Shown: in pieces, positions 46,844 to 59,125 of the stretch
How positions within the stretch are numbered: the stretch's first letter is position 1
Layout of the letters: each line of letters opens with the position of its first letter
NCBI GenBank assembly: GCA_033026295.1
Contig: CM065176.1
Coordinates: 8,411,945 to 8,475,944 of the forward strand
Source of the DNA: Channa striata
Lineage: Eukaryota > Chordata > Actinopteri > Anabantiformes > Channidae
Length of the DNA stretch: 64,000 nucleotides
Reading direction: 5' to 3'
The notes under the pieces: generated by a model
Seen by the model: the letters and a program-made list of their open reading frames with translations, nothing else
What the model was told of the DNA's origin: nothing
Database searches by the model: none
Translations under genes and position numbers: made by a program

Positions 46844-49800
46844 CTATAAAGAAATGACACCGGCTGCTTTACGCTGCCTCGTCGTCATGACTGTATTTAG
46901 CGATCAAACCCTCGAAGCACCTGCTCTGTCACTGTCACTGTCCAAACCGGTTCCCTCTAAAACAGAGTCACCAGGTGAGTGAGAGAATAGCAGGGAGGGA
47001 GGGAGGGTGAAGAAGTCGTCCTTCAAGATGTTGATTCATGATCACTATGCCCAGTTTCACGACAGCTGTTTGGTAGTCAGCAATAGCCAGCAATCAAGAG
47101 CAAAGTCACCCCAAGGTGGGAGGAGAGAACGGGAAGAGGAGGGTGGAAACACCGAAAAAATCGCTGGTGAGGAAAGGTGGAGGGAAGGATCGAAATTAGC
47201 TCAACAATATAACATGTTATTGAATTTTCTACTATAATAAACCAAGTTGTATTTCGTGCCTATTTTCTGCTCCTGAGCCAGTGCATCCTTAATGTATTTT
47301 CACTCATATTAACTGTGTTACACAAATCTTACTGCACAAAAGCCGCCAAAGCCCAATTTTAACCTAATCTAAATCCAGATATGCTGCAGCATAAAACTGC
47401 ACGCAGAGAATCTGAAATTAAAAACCTAAGTCACAGAAGGGAGCCTGCACTTATCATCCTATAATGATGAAAAATTGATAATCATTAAATATACGAAAAT
47501 TGGCCTTTTTTACAAGAATGCAAAGTAACCTCAGTCTCATTTGTACGGCCGCCCTAGTCTGAGATAACTACCATTCAAATGCAACTCATAAATAATGGAA
47601 AGGGGAGAATGTTTTAATATGCCAAGTCACACCCCTTTAATCAGAGTGAGGTTCAAGCTGGTGATAATGTGTGTGTGTGTGTGTGTGTGTGTGAGTGAGC
47701 ACATGGCTGAGGTCTTCATGCTCGACGCGGAAGAGATTCGGCTACTGAATGAGACCAGATGCAGCCCTCTCCCTTCGCTCCCAATCCTTCCTTAATGGAC
47801 AATTACCAAAGAGTTATGGTTTTCTGTCACAAACATAATAGAGTGAAAATTAAAAGGCCTTGTAAAGCTTTTATGTGGTCAGGGCAACCAGATGAGCCCC
47901 ACCATTTCACGCTCATACAGCAAACATGGACACATGATGCAGTTTCCTTCCCATCTAACAACTCAATTGATGTGTGTGATAGATTTTTTTTACAGAGAAT
48001 ATCACGGCATATGTACAGTAACCTAGTCGTCGGGCAGATTTAAATTTGACTCCCACTCTTCATTTGATCTCTAATACATTCACCTTTAGCTCCTGGGGCC
48101 AGTGCAACAATCTCTAAACACAACACTGATAAATCATCAAGATCTTATGTTAACATGTACTGTGAGCAGCCTCTATAGACACATTCTTATTAGGTTTATT
48201 GCTCTTTGCATTTGCTTATTTTATTGCTTATTGCTCTTATTGCTTTATAGTGTTCACCAGTTTGTGGCTACCATCGTCTGTCGGCCATATAGTTGATCGT
48301 TTTTCTCTAAACACATTTGCCTCCTGCAGCTGAAAACGTGAACAAATACACACGGGTTTATGCTGCAAACACATGAGCTAAAAGATGCTAAAAAGCTCTT
48401 GATTGCTCAGAGAAACTGCAGTCGGGTGATTTCACATTGCACATAGTCATTTGATAGATTATTGATTAGTGCAGCTTCAAATGTTGGAATCATTTTAGCT
48501 CTTTGGGCCCATCTTTGCTCAAACTACTATCATGTCCAAAATAAGGCCATAACTTGTACTGAGAAATCCCTCCAGACCTAGAGTTAAAGTCTTGTTGTAC
48601 CTGCAGATGTTACATGTTGTTATAAAGCTTCACCCAGAAAATCTTCCTCATTAACTGAACAATATTCTGTTTGATTTTCCCCATTCCACTTACTCAAACA
48701 TGTGCCTCGTAAAACCATGTGCAGACGCTGTCTAATGTAGTCCCCACACGGCCCCAGCATGTGAAGATCAGCTTTTAGCATGATCTGAACATGCTCTCTG
48801 GCCCATGTCTAATGAGGTCAGGCCAAGTGGGTGCGTTGGCGTGCAGCGATCCTGAACCTGAGCGGCACGCGCTCCAAGTATGGACTTCCTGTCCATACCT
48901 CGGAGAACACATGAAGGAAGAGTGGGGAGGGGGGAAGAAAGGCTCGTGTTTCTTGGTTGTCACCGCAGGGATAATTACCCTCCAGAGAGGAAGACAGTCT
49001 TTACCCAAATACTTAAAAAACAGACGCATTTACTTCTGTAACAGATCTAATTAGGCATAAAACCTGGATGTGTTCAAAAAAGGACATAAAGTCAGCGATG
49101 ACAGTCCCGGCAGTGTAGAGATAGTGGACTCTGAATGGTGGTGAGTGTGACAGGGATCGACTGGTGGCGTGAGCACGTGCGATAGCATCCACAGGCAACA
49201 GTCATTCTCTCTACCTCTGTCCCTCCTCTTTTATGTCCTCAAGCAGCCGGTTGTCTCTTTATCTCACCTTCTTTGTCCCTTCTGTGTCCTTTTACTCCCT
49301 CAATCTGCTCCTCAAACCCCCCTGCGACTGGGCATTCTACCTTTGGAAAACCGATCACAGCTGCTGGGCAGTAACTCCCAAATGTGTCAATCAATACCCT
49401 GTCAACCCGAGTGACACATCTGACTGGGCCCGGCCGAGCTGCTCTGTTCAGCACGCTCTTCAAAGATAAGACTGAACCAAATGTTATTTATTAATGTGAA
49501 ATGTGAATAAATGACCCATATCTGGCCCTTACTCTGTGTGAAAATAGTAAGTAAGTAATCAAAATGTCTATAAAAAGGAGCAAACTAACAATCCCCAGGA
49601 AAACAGCTGGAATCTCAGATTGGTGTAAAATCAGTGAGGTTAAACCCTGCAGAGCCACACGTCCCGTGGGTATTTTTTCCTACAATCTAGCTATGTTTCC
49701 ATTAATGCCACTGCAGCCCATTTTCAGGCAAAATGTTTACAAAAATAACCTTTAAAATTTCCATCAGCTCGGCAAAAGTAAAGGACTTCCTGCAGTCAAA

Positions 49801-52800
49801 ATAGAGCTCCATGTCCAAAAATAACTCCATGAGAAATTCTCACAAACTGTTGCTCATGAGTGATTTGTTATTATGCTGATGGGTGCAACTCATTCTGCCT
49901 GATGCTGGAAACAACACAGAGATGCACTTGCTAATATTCTAATTCACAGTGTTTGAAGCAGAGAGCCACAACAGACGCCTTGTGCACGAGAGGAGTGACA
50001 GCACATGACATTTCAGAAAGGTCATGGCTGGACAGATATTTTGGAGAGAGCGTTTCTGGAGCTGCAAAGAGTCAGAATAGCTTGAAATAAAGATGATGCA
50101 AAGATCAATGTTTATCCTGAAATTGAAACTCCCACCTAATTTTTCTGCAATCATCAACCTTTGGTTTTCTGCACACTGATTGGCTGTAAAAAAAAAAGCA
50201 ATACGACAAATAACCTTTGGAGGTGGATGCTTTTAATCATGCCATTTCAATGCTGACGTACCTAACAACTAGACTCCAGCCTCTGAATGCAGCTTTTTCT
50301 AGCAGCATGTTGTTCATGTAATGTGTACAGTAGGATTTCAATCTATTATCTGTGTTTTTCCAATATTGCGTCTTGTAGTGGCTGTTCTCAGCAAGTTCAG
50401 ATATGCGTGTAATAAGTCAGGGCGGACGGTGAGGACTGAACACTGGAGACGACAAAAACATTCTCTTAGACAAGACAGTTGCGGAAATGTATGTATGCGG
50501 CCGAAACCCTGTCACTTATTTAAGTACCCTCTGTGCCACAGTGGATGCTATTGGAATGCAGGCAAGCCTGAAAGCAACATAATGACTTTGGTTCCCTATA
50601 GTCCGTTAAAAAAATATAGACAATAAATAAAAAAATACATACAATACATATCTCACATCTCTTCTTTGTCTTCCATACTTGTCATAACATTAAGATTAAC
50701 TAGCCCTACACTGCAAAACAAGAACAATGGTGTTTCTTTATTCAGTCTTCCACACAGATCATTGTGAGGATTCTGATATCTCATAATTGAAGCTTTATTT
50801 CCACATCTTTCAGACTATTTTACAGAGCTGCCAATTTAACGCGACACTGTGACAGGGCTGTAAGCAACGGATCGAGCTTGGCTTAAATGGTTAGCTTCCT
50901 CCAACTGACAAAATGAACCAGGCAGCTCCAAAAATGGACAATTTATGACGAGAAATGATTGACATCCTCCATCAAGGACCTCCTAGTTCGAAAGTGATGA
51001 TGAATTTCACTGTAAACTGAACATCGTCAGACAAATACAACAATTTCTAGTTTAAATTAAAATACTTTAATATTGATCTGTCTTATATGCCTCTATGTTT
51101 ATCCCTTTTTATTGATCCCAGCCCACAGAGTAACCAACACACATTCATTAACGCTAAACAGATTTGACTCATTGCATTATGGATGAAGTAAATAGATGCT
51201 GAATATAATGCCAATAAAAAAGCGTGGCTGAAGACTTGGGTCTCAAACAGGACCATTGTGCTCTGTATGAATGAGGCACTTTGACTTGAGACACTGGGGC
51301 CCATATTCGTAGCTCAGAGCTGGAATGCACAGAAAACCCTGCAATCCTGTAAGCAAGCCCGCAGACGAGCCTGGAGCCGAGGCCGAGGCATTAATGAGAC
51401 AAGAAAGACAGAGAGAAGAAGCAGCGGCCGACAGTTCGCACAATGGTAACTTTTAGGACGCCAAAAATAAATAAAAATCACAACGTCCATAAATTTAGTC
51501 ACCTGCTCTTCTGCAGTCATACACACACACACACACACACAGCACTTAATCTGACACGTCCTGGTGGAGCACGGCGTCAAACAGTATCAGCATTTCAAGT
51601 GTGTATCATGGGAGGCTCAGCAGAAAGACAAACCACTGTACACACGGAGAGGACAAAATGACGGGACGAGCCGCCACAACACAAACCAGTGATGCTTATG
51701 CAGGGAAACTTTACTTGACCATTCACAGAACGAGAAGGAGAATAAACGGATAGATAAAACAACAAATAAAAAGAAGAAAAAGAAAATCTGGCAAGGTGAG
51801 ATAGATGAAGGTGCAGCTGCTGAGAGAGCACAGAATCAGATGCTGGACAGAGAAGACACATCTCGTCCCTATTATGCATAGAAACTAGTGGGTTTATTTG
51901 CTCCATAAGGCAAATTTGCTGTTGTCGTCCATCATTTAACAGTGTGGCATGTTGGGCTGCTGCAGAATAAAATGTTGTTTATTGATACATCGATGTGGGC
52001 AGTTTTTGCATTGGAGGCGATGCTGATGTTGTTGTTTGGCAGATTACATGAATTATTGTGTAGCATGGCTTATTGACGGGCAGGCAGGTTACCTGGAGAT
52101 ATGCAACCGTGTCAACAGAGCGGACACAGGCACAAATGCAATGAGAACGTTTCTTAGGCTTCAGATTTGACCGTGTTTGTGCCGCTGTATGAATATATGT
52201 ATTTATCGTGTTGAGACTCATTCTTCCTTTTAGTTTCTCTTTGGAAACAAAATGCTTCCTGCTTCCTTTAGAGCACATTGCATTCCCATTGTTATTTATC
52301 GCATTTCCACTTCATTAAATAGCGTAAAGTGGACGCTAACACCAAAGATCTGCGGGTGTCCATCAAAAACATCCATGAACTGTGATTAATACTGGCTCAC
52401 AGACTGGCATCTGATTCATGAAAGACATTTTTTTCTGGTGATCTTCTGTGAGAATTGAAGCATGTCTCCTCTTAAAATCCAGCTGACTAATTTCTATTTG
52501 AGCCACAGAAGCCTCCACACATAAACTAAAAGTTCATAGCCTCCCCTTATATTTCACCTATGCTTGCATGGGAAAACCAGGCCAACCAGAGAGCGGAGGA
52601 AGCGCCGTAGAGACGATGTTGCTCCAGATAAAGTTAATGGTTTCAACTGAAGCAAACCCAGTCAAATGAGTTACAGAGGGCAAATAGTCAAGTGGCATGA
52701 GAACAGACATCAAAGAGAAGCTTGATGCGATCTGTCTCTTGTATGTGCATGTGTCTGGTAATAAAAAGCCATAATTACAACAATTTATTGTACCTCTAAT

Positions 52801-53298
52801 GTACTTACTGAGCTACTGTTGTTTGCTGATGTTAGGAATCAGGATGCGGCGCAGCAACTGCACACAGCCAAGGTTACATCTGTTATCAATGGATTATGTT
52901 ACAGCCATAATGACAAGGTGACTCAGAATCATAGTTTTGTTCGTGCAAGGTTCAGTAACTACCGGCGATTGTACACACACATACAAACACACACACGCAC
53001 CGAGGCTTTTCCAAATACACACACACACACACACACACACACAGGGTTGCATATTTTCCCACAGCTCGCTGTGGATAGCTGGGGCCGATTACACCAATCG
53101 TTGCAAACAGAGTTAACTGAAATCAACAGCAGTAGCCTCTATGTGCACATGTGCGCTTGTGTAAGGTGCAGATCTGGAGTGAATGTCTCGACACAGCGTG
53201 CCGCTGAGAGGCTCAGTCAGCAACGCCTTAAAGAAAATTAATAGTCTCCTCCAGCCGATACAGCTCAGCCTGCTCAGACTACCCCCAGAGCTCTCACA

Positions 53299-53341
<43 letters not shown>

Positions 53342-53639
53342 CCGTCAGTGCCATACTTAGCTACGACACCCGACACAGAGGCATCGTGTGGTGAGACCTA
53401 GGGTTTGTCTTTTTGTGATGTGTGCTCCTCCCTTTGTTAACCTCAGCATGCAACGCATGTCTCACTGTATGTGTGTGTACGATACAGCCAACAGCGTTAG
53501 TCTTTGAATGTGTGTGTCTGTGTGTGTGGTCACCCTCATTCAGGTTTCTTAACCCAACGCCCCACCGCTGCTTTGTGCACTATGCAGATAGGTGCTGCCG
53601 GTGGTGATCAGCGGTCTAAAAAGGGAGAGAAGCACTAAC
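46844..53639. other. Long non-coding stretch upstream of the fgd4 coding exons
   Basis: No coding exon or RNA gene was recognised over 6.8 kb. Microsatellites occur at 47668-47693, 51522-51541, 53019-53042 and 53300-53339. It is either a large first intron of fgd4 or intergenic. Confidence 0.5.
53300..53339. repeat. (CA)20 microsatellite
   Basis: Perfect CA run of 40 nt, with a shorter CA tract at 53019-53042. Confidence 0.97.
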
Positions 53640-54140
53640 CTGTGTGGAGGTTGTGTCCAGAGGGAACAGCAAGGTGGAGTCCAATGAAGGAATAAAAATC
53701 CAAACTGCTGGACTGAAGTGAAAAGACCTCTCCCTCCTCTCTCTCTCTCTCTCTGCGCTGTGTCGCTCGCACTGCCTCGCTGCATTGCTTGCATCCTCCT
53801 TTACTTCCCCCCCCTCTCTCTCCCTCTCTCTCTCGCTCTCTCCCTAACACACACTCGCACTCGGTCAGTCGGTGACAGACTGACTCGCCCTTTGGCTCAA
53901 CCTCCCATCTAATGCTCTTCTCTCCTTTTACCCTTTCCTCTCTGTCTGTCTGTCTGCCTGCCTCTCTACAGCGAGTGAAGATAATCACATTCCAGTGGAG
54001 ACGGGGCATATGGTGGGGGAGCGACCCCCGGAGTAAAGCCCCCTCTGTGTGGGAGTGTGGCGCATGGACAATCAGTCCCATTGTGCGGGATGAGGGGAGG
54101 GCCGGTGAGAGGGGAAGAAGCCATTGGCCAAACTCATCTC
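53640..54140 (-). promoter_or_regulatory. Possible upstream untranslated exon and promoter of fgd4
   Basis: On the minus strand a purine-rich (GA) stretch ends in ACACAG|GTTAGT (donor at 53639), and a TATATA lies at about 54167-54174, roughly 30 nt before the start of this interval. It would suit a 5' UTR exon feeding the acceptor at 46844. An inverted CCAAT box (CCATTGG at 54121-54127) and the same TATA could also serve a plus-strand start near 54200. Weak evidence only. Confidence 0.25.
53727..53850. repeat. CT-rich (GA-rich) low-complexity tract
   Basis: Two (CT)n blocks, 53731-53755 and about 53812-53844, separated by mixed sequence. The minus strand is strongly purine-rich here. Confidence 0.9.
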
Positions 54141-56046
54141 ATGTCCCTGCCGCTGCTGGTGCCTATAGCATATATAGATGCTGAGTGTGACACAAAACAT
54201 CCCCTTCAGGGAAGACGGCGGGAGGAGGGGGACACACAAGCAAAGCAGGTCGAGACATGACGAAGAATCGATCTGTCGGCCGAAGAGGAGCTTTATAAAA
54301 GCATCTTCAGTGGCTTGTGTCTCCCACGATTCACACTGACCGGTACAACATAGGTTGGAGACAGTGGAACCAAAATCCACCCCCTCGTTTCCCATGACAA
54401 CCAAGTCGCTCCCCAAAGGAGGTTCAGGGGGAAATACTTACAAGCTACAAGAACAAGAAATTTGGATAATTCTAGAACAGCAAACACAATGTGAAAAATC
54501 CAAAGTCATTTACCAGGTCACACGATGATTAGAGCATGTGACTTATTGGTCGCTCAAGCTTCTCAATACAGATAAATCCAGATCCAGTAAACCTGGATGG
54601 CAATCGTAGCTAATTTTGGATTATAGCACAGGACCTGCTCGTGTTTTGCTGTTCCCGGTCAAGTTAAGTCTGCAGTAGTCAAAAACAATTCAAGCCTAAA
54701 GTGTGACTCATGACCAACTCTAAAGTTTAACTCTTGTGCAAGCTTCCAAAATGTCTCATTTCAGGAACTAACAGTTTTTTTTTAGCTTTATGACAAGGCA
54801 GGTTTTTTTTTCTTTTGCATTTTGTGCATTTGGAACTGACTTCATGTGAAAGTCGAATGATGCTGCCTGCAAGCAGAGAACTGTTCATGTGTCCAGCTCA
54901 TGTGAAAAATAGAAATATATAATCAACAAATTGGATTTGAATACATATTTTAATTTGCAAGAGTGTCATCATATTGAGCGATGTGCCAAGCGGTCGATGT
55001 GTTGCCGTCGTGCTCACCAGCGGAACACAGCAAACTACAGAGCAGAGGCTGGACTGCATTAGGTGCTACCATGGTGAGAAAAAGCAGTTGACCTTGAAAA
55101 TGACAAAGACTCAGAGCTGCACAGAGAAGTCTCGCTTTCACAACTTGCGTGAGGAAACGAGCTTTGGGTAGAATACGACGCACCAACAGAATCAGTCACA
55201 CCTCTGACACCCAGCTTAAAACGGACTATTTTTATTAGAGAGTCTCACTCTGTCCATCCCGCTCGTAATTCGGACTGGCAGCTCTTCTTCACTGACCTCC
55301 TTCTCTCTCCCTTTTTTCTGCTCACTTCCTGATTTCTAAATGCTTTACCACAACTGGAAATTCCTTGAAGGGGGCAGTGATTATCTGAATAATAATTTAC
55401 TGTAACACACATCGTGTTAACCCTTTACAAGCTGTGCTGGACATGCAGTCTTATTCCAACTAATTCAGCTGATGTGTACTGGACAGGAAACACCTTGACA
55501 CACTCAGCGACTGTACAGGCCTCATTACATGTAATTAGTGACCACAGGGTCAAGAGACCAATAACTGTTACCAGACCCCCACCATCAGCAGCACATCTGC
55601 TGTGTTGCCTACACGTCTCTGTTGGCCATATTTCTGTTTGTGAACCACATAAAGGAAATCTGAGGGTTACAGAAATAACCGAACGCTGTGTTTCTTCCTG
55701 CTCTGGGGCCGCACTGCCTCAAAAAAATCTAAAGAACCTCTTGTTGAATTGAGACATTTCGTAATAAAAAACAAGGTAAAACAATAAATTTTTTGAAGGG
55801 CTAAGCACAAAAGTTACTCGCTGCACTTGTTGTGTGAGCTTGTAGGTTAACGCTCAGTGTTGGGCAAAATCATAAAAAATTTACTTTTAATATGTACGTA
55901 TTACTCAAACTTTTGAACAAATGTTTGAAAAAAGTATTTACTCTCTTTTGTTTCATTTTTGATTTGTTATTTTATTGACATTTGGCACTGGTGTTATAAA
56001 GTATTTACAGACCTAATTTGACTTGGCCCTAGTGATGGACTGCTTG

Positions 56047-56079
56047 CAGCACTCAAGAAAGACCTTTTCTTGAGTGCTG
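56047..56079. repeat. Perfect 14-bp inverted repeat with 5-nt loop
   Basis: CAGCACTCAAGAAA (56047-56060) is followed by GACCT and then its exact reverse complement TTTCTTGAGTGCTG (56066-56079). It could form a hairpin in DNA or RNA, or be the core of a palindromic transposon remnant. Confidence 0.9.
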
Positions 56080-59000
56080 GTAGCGGGTAGCCTCAGCAAA
56101 TAGGCTGAAAAAGTAAATGACGGAGATGTCTCTCTACATCTGAAAGCTAAAGCCTCAATTTGTCACTTACAGTCATACTGTGTAGTTATGGTCTATACAG
56201 TAGCTAGATGTGTGAAAAGTTCTCAAGTGCGAGTTTTAACAATAACACTACTGACTGGTTAATGTCTGTTTGCTTTCATATTGCAAACATGTCGTTGATA
56301 ATCTATTGATGCCATTTAGAGGCTGTATTTGGGATTATATGGATTCTAAATAAGTCAAAGCAGCACTGGATGAAAGGTGGAGGTGGATCAGCCAAAGAAA
56401 CAGACACAAAAGCCAAATGGAAACACGTGGCCTGAGCCTGCACGAAAACAGTAACCACTGCTGCAGATTATCTGAGTGACATGATCAAACACTGATCATG
56501 TCACAGCTCTGACAAAACGCCGCTATAAAAGTAAACACTTTCACAAGAAAATTCAAGCAACTGTAATAAGGCCTTTTGAATTCTTAAATTTACTGACTTG
56601 ACTTTTGCAAGGTGAGTCATCAACAGCAGCCCAGAGCATGTTCGCGCCTTTACATGGACAGATATTGGCTTTTCTAACTCTATAGCTGCTTTTAAAACTT
56701 TTAAGGCAAAAATTATGGTTCACAAGGTCACATAAGCATGAACGTAATCAGGAGGAGCAGTCATCCATGAATCTAAAACAGTGTTGATGTTTGCATCTAA
56801 GGCTGGTAACAGTGTTGCTTCAATACACTGTCCCTGTCAGCTTTAAGCTGCATGTTCAGTTAAAAACGTACATTAGTATGACTGTTGCACAGTACGTGAG
56901 AGTTAGAGTGACTCATGATGTTCAGCCTATTTTGGGATTTTAATGGAAAAACATAATCTGTGAAACTGGTGACAATATCCAACCTAAGCACTTTTTATTT
57001 AACAAGAAATTTTATGTCATACAGAAAGTATTACCCTGGGTGGGGTGACACTTTCTCAACATTATGTTAGCCAAGCAACCCTTTTATAGGCCCGCAGATA
57101 AGAATCTTTACTGATCCTCATCTGTGGGGTGTGTTTCCATGACAACACCTAACAGAAGTATTGAATTTTTTTAAAGTATTCACTGTATGCACTTTATGAT
57201 ATGACTGCACAGATGTATGTACAGACATCACCATCATGCAGTTAAACACCGGAAATTCATGGATTTCATTGATATCCGTAGAGCATGAGGCAGAAAAATG
57301 AATGCAAAGACAGAATAACTTCACAAATACTTGGTGGAAAGTGAACCTTTCCTGGTGCTCACACACGGTGACAACAATCTCTCTGCACACGTTCACAAAC
57401 TTGCATGACAACAATGTGGGACGTTCAGTGCAGCTTACATCGGCCGGCATCAAACTCTATGACTGTGAATCGCAACCCAAACTCAAATATAGAAACTCTG
57501 AGAATAAGGTTTTATGGAGAATGGTTATATATATATATAAATGTGTGTGTGTGTGTGGTCTAGAATTTAAACTCATTAATATTGCTGGGAGTTCTGCCCC
57601 TCACACTCAGCCAAGTTTCACACTGTCTGCCAGGATTTGGGGAGATTTGGCAAAGGGCATAAAAATCTGCTGTCCTCAGGCACTTTAATTAGAAAGTTTT
57701 GGGCCAGTTGACAATTACTGGAAATTAATTGAGCCTATTAAACCTGTTACTGTGATCGGCATTGTCTTGTTAAATGGATAAAACAATGAGCTGAAAGCAG
57801 CTAAAAGTTTATGATAATTCATCATGTTCATAGTAACAGCACGACGAAACCCTTTCACATTTTCCAAAATTGTACAAAAACGGTGATTAGTGCCATCGTA
57901 AGTGATAAATTCAAACGCTCTTTTTTTTTCCAAGACTCTCCTCATATAATTAAACACCAACCGAAGAGGTTAACCGCTCAACCCGTCAACACGGTTCTTT
58001 AAACACCACAGATTATACTCCACAGATTTATTATGGTGCCCATGAACATCCTTCAAATTCATCAATAAGCTTAATTTAACCCAGATTATCACCTTTGGTA
58101 AACCCAGCCAAGTTGTTTTGTGCTTAATCACAGCGCTGTCACATCATAAAGGTGTCAGTAATTCTTTTACACAGATTTTGTCTCCTGATGCTGTATGGGA
58201 AATAATGATAGGGCTAGGGACAAACTCGTTGCCATTGCGTGTTGCCATTTAAGCTGGAGGACAAATCAAAGCCTGGGTCTCAGGACAGACGCTTATTGTC
58301 TTTGTGACAGCTTCCACTTGGACAGACTTTCCTCTCTTGTTTAGCTCAACCAACTGGAGAGCTCCTCCTCAGTTTCTGCATTCAACAACCACTTGAGACC
58401 CGGGCTTTTCATTTTCACCTTTCTTAACCGTATGTGAGATATATTTTAAGAAAAAAGTACAGTATCATCCTAATAAATTGGATGATCAAATAATTACATA
58501 TTTACAGCTTTGTTTTGTTTTTACCTTAACTGTCTTTTATATTTTTGTACATTTATATTCTTTTTTTCCACACATTTTTGTTGTTTCATGCATGTAACAA
58601 CAATATATGTGCATATATTTCCACCCGTCCTTTGCCAAACTACCTTCCTCCCACTCATGACAGACACACACAATGCCCACCTCACACTTTATTCTACCTC
58701 CTTGTTGCTGCAGCTGGTGTCTTCCTCGCCATCTTACCTTCCTGTGTCAAATCCACCTACTACTCCGTTACTCTATTCCGTCTGTCTCCCCCACCATCCA
58801 CCTCTTTCTTCTCTCTGTGGCCTCGAAAGCAGCGAGACCTTGGGCCATTACCCACTACATCTCTGTAAGAATAGAGTTGTTGGCATCCCACGCACGCACA
58901 CACACATCATTAATTAAACCTTTACCACTAAAAATGCATGCACACGTGCATGTTTTCTATGCACGTGCACAAACACACACACGGCGTACACACACTGCTT

Positions 59001-59090
59001 TTGAGCCCGGCTTTTTTCATTGACTCCCTCCTCCTCCCAGTGCACCACACACATAATGAAGGTCGATGATGAATGATGGGTACTGTCAGG

Positions 59091-59125
59091 ACACGCACAC
59101 ACACACACACAAACACACACACACA
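59091..59125. repeat. (AC)n microsatellite
   Basis: AC run with two single-base interruptions. Confidence 0.95.

Noticed and set aside
53635..54081. 148-codon open frame on the minus strand rich in Arg and Glu
   Set aside because: It is a translation of the GA-rich tract. I keep the region only as a possible untranslated exon.
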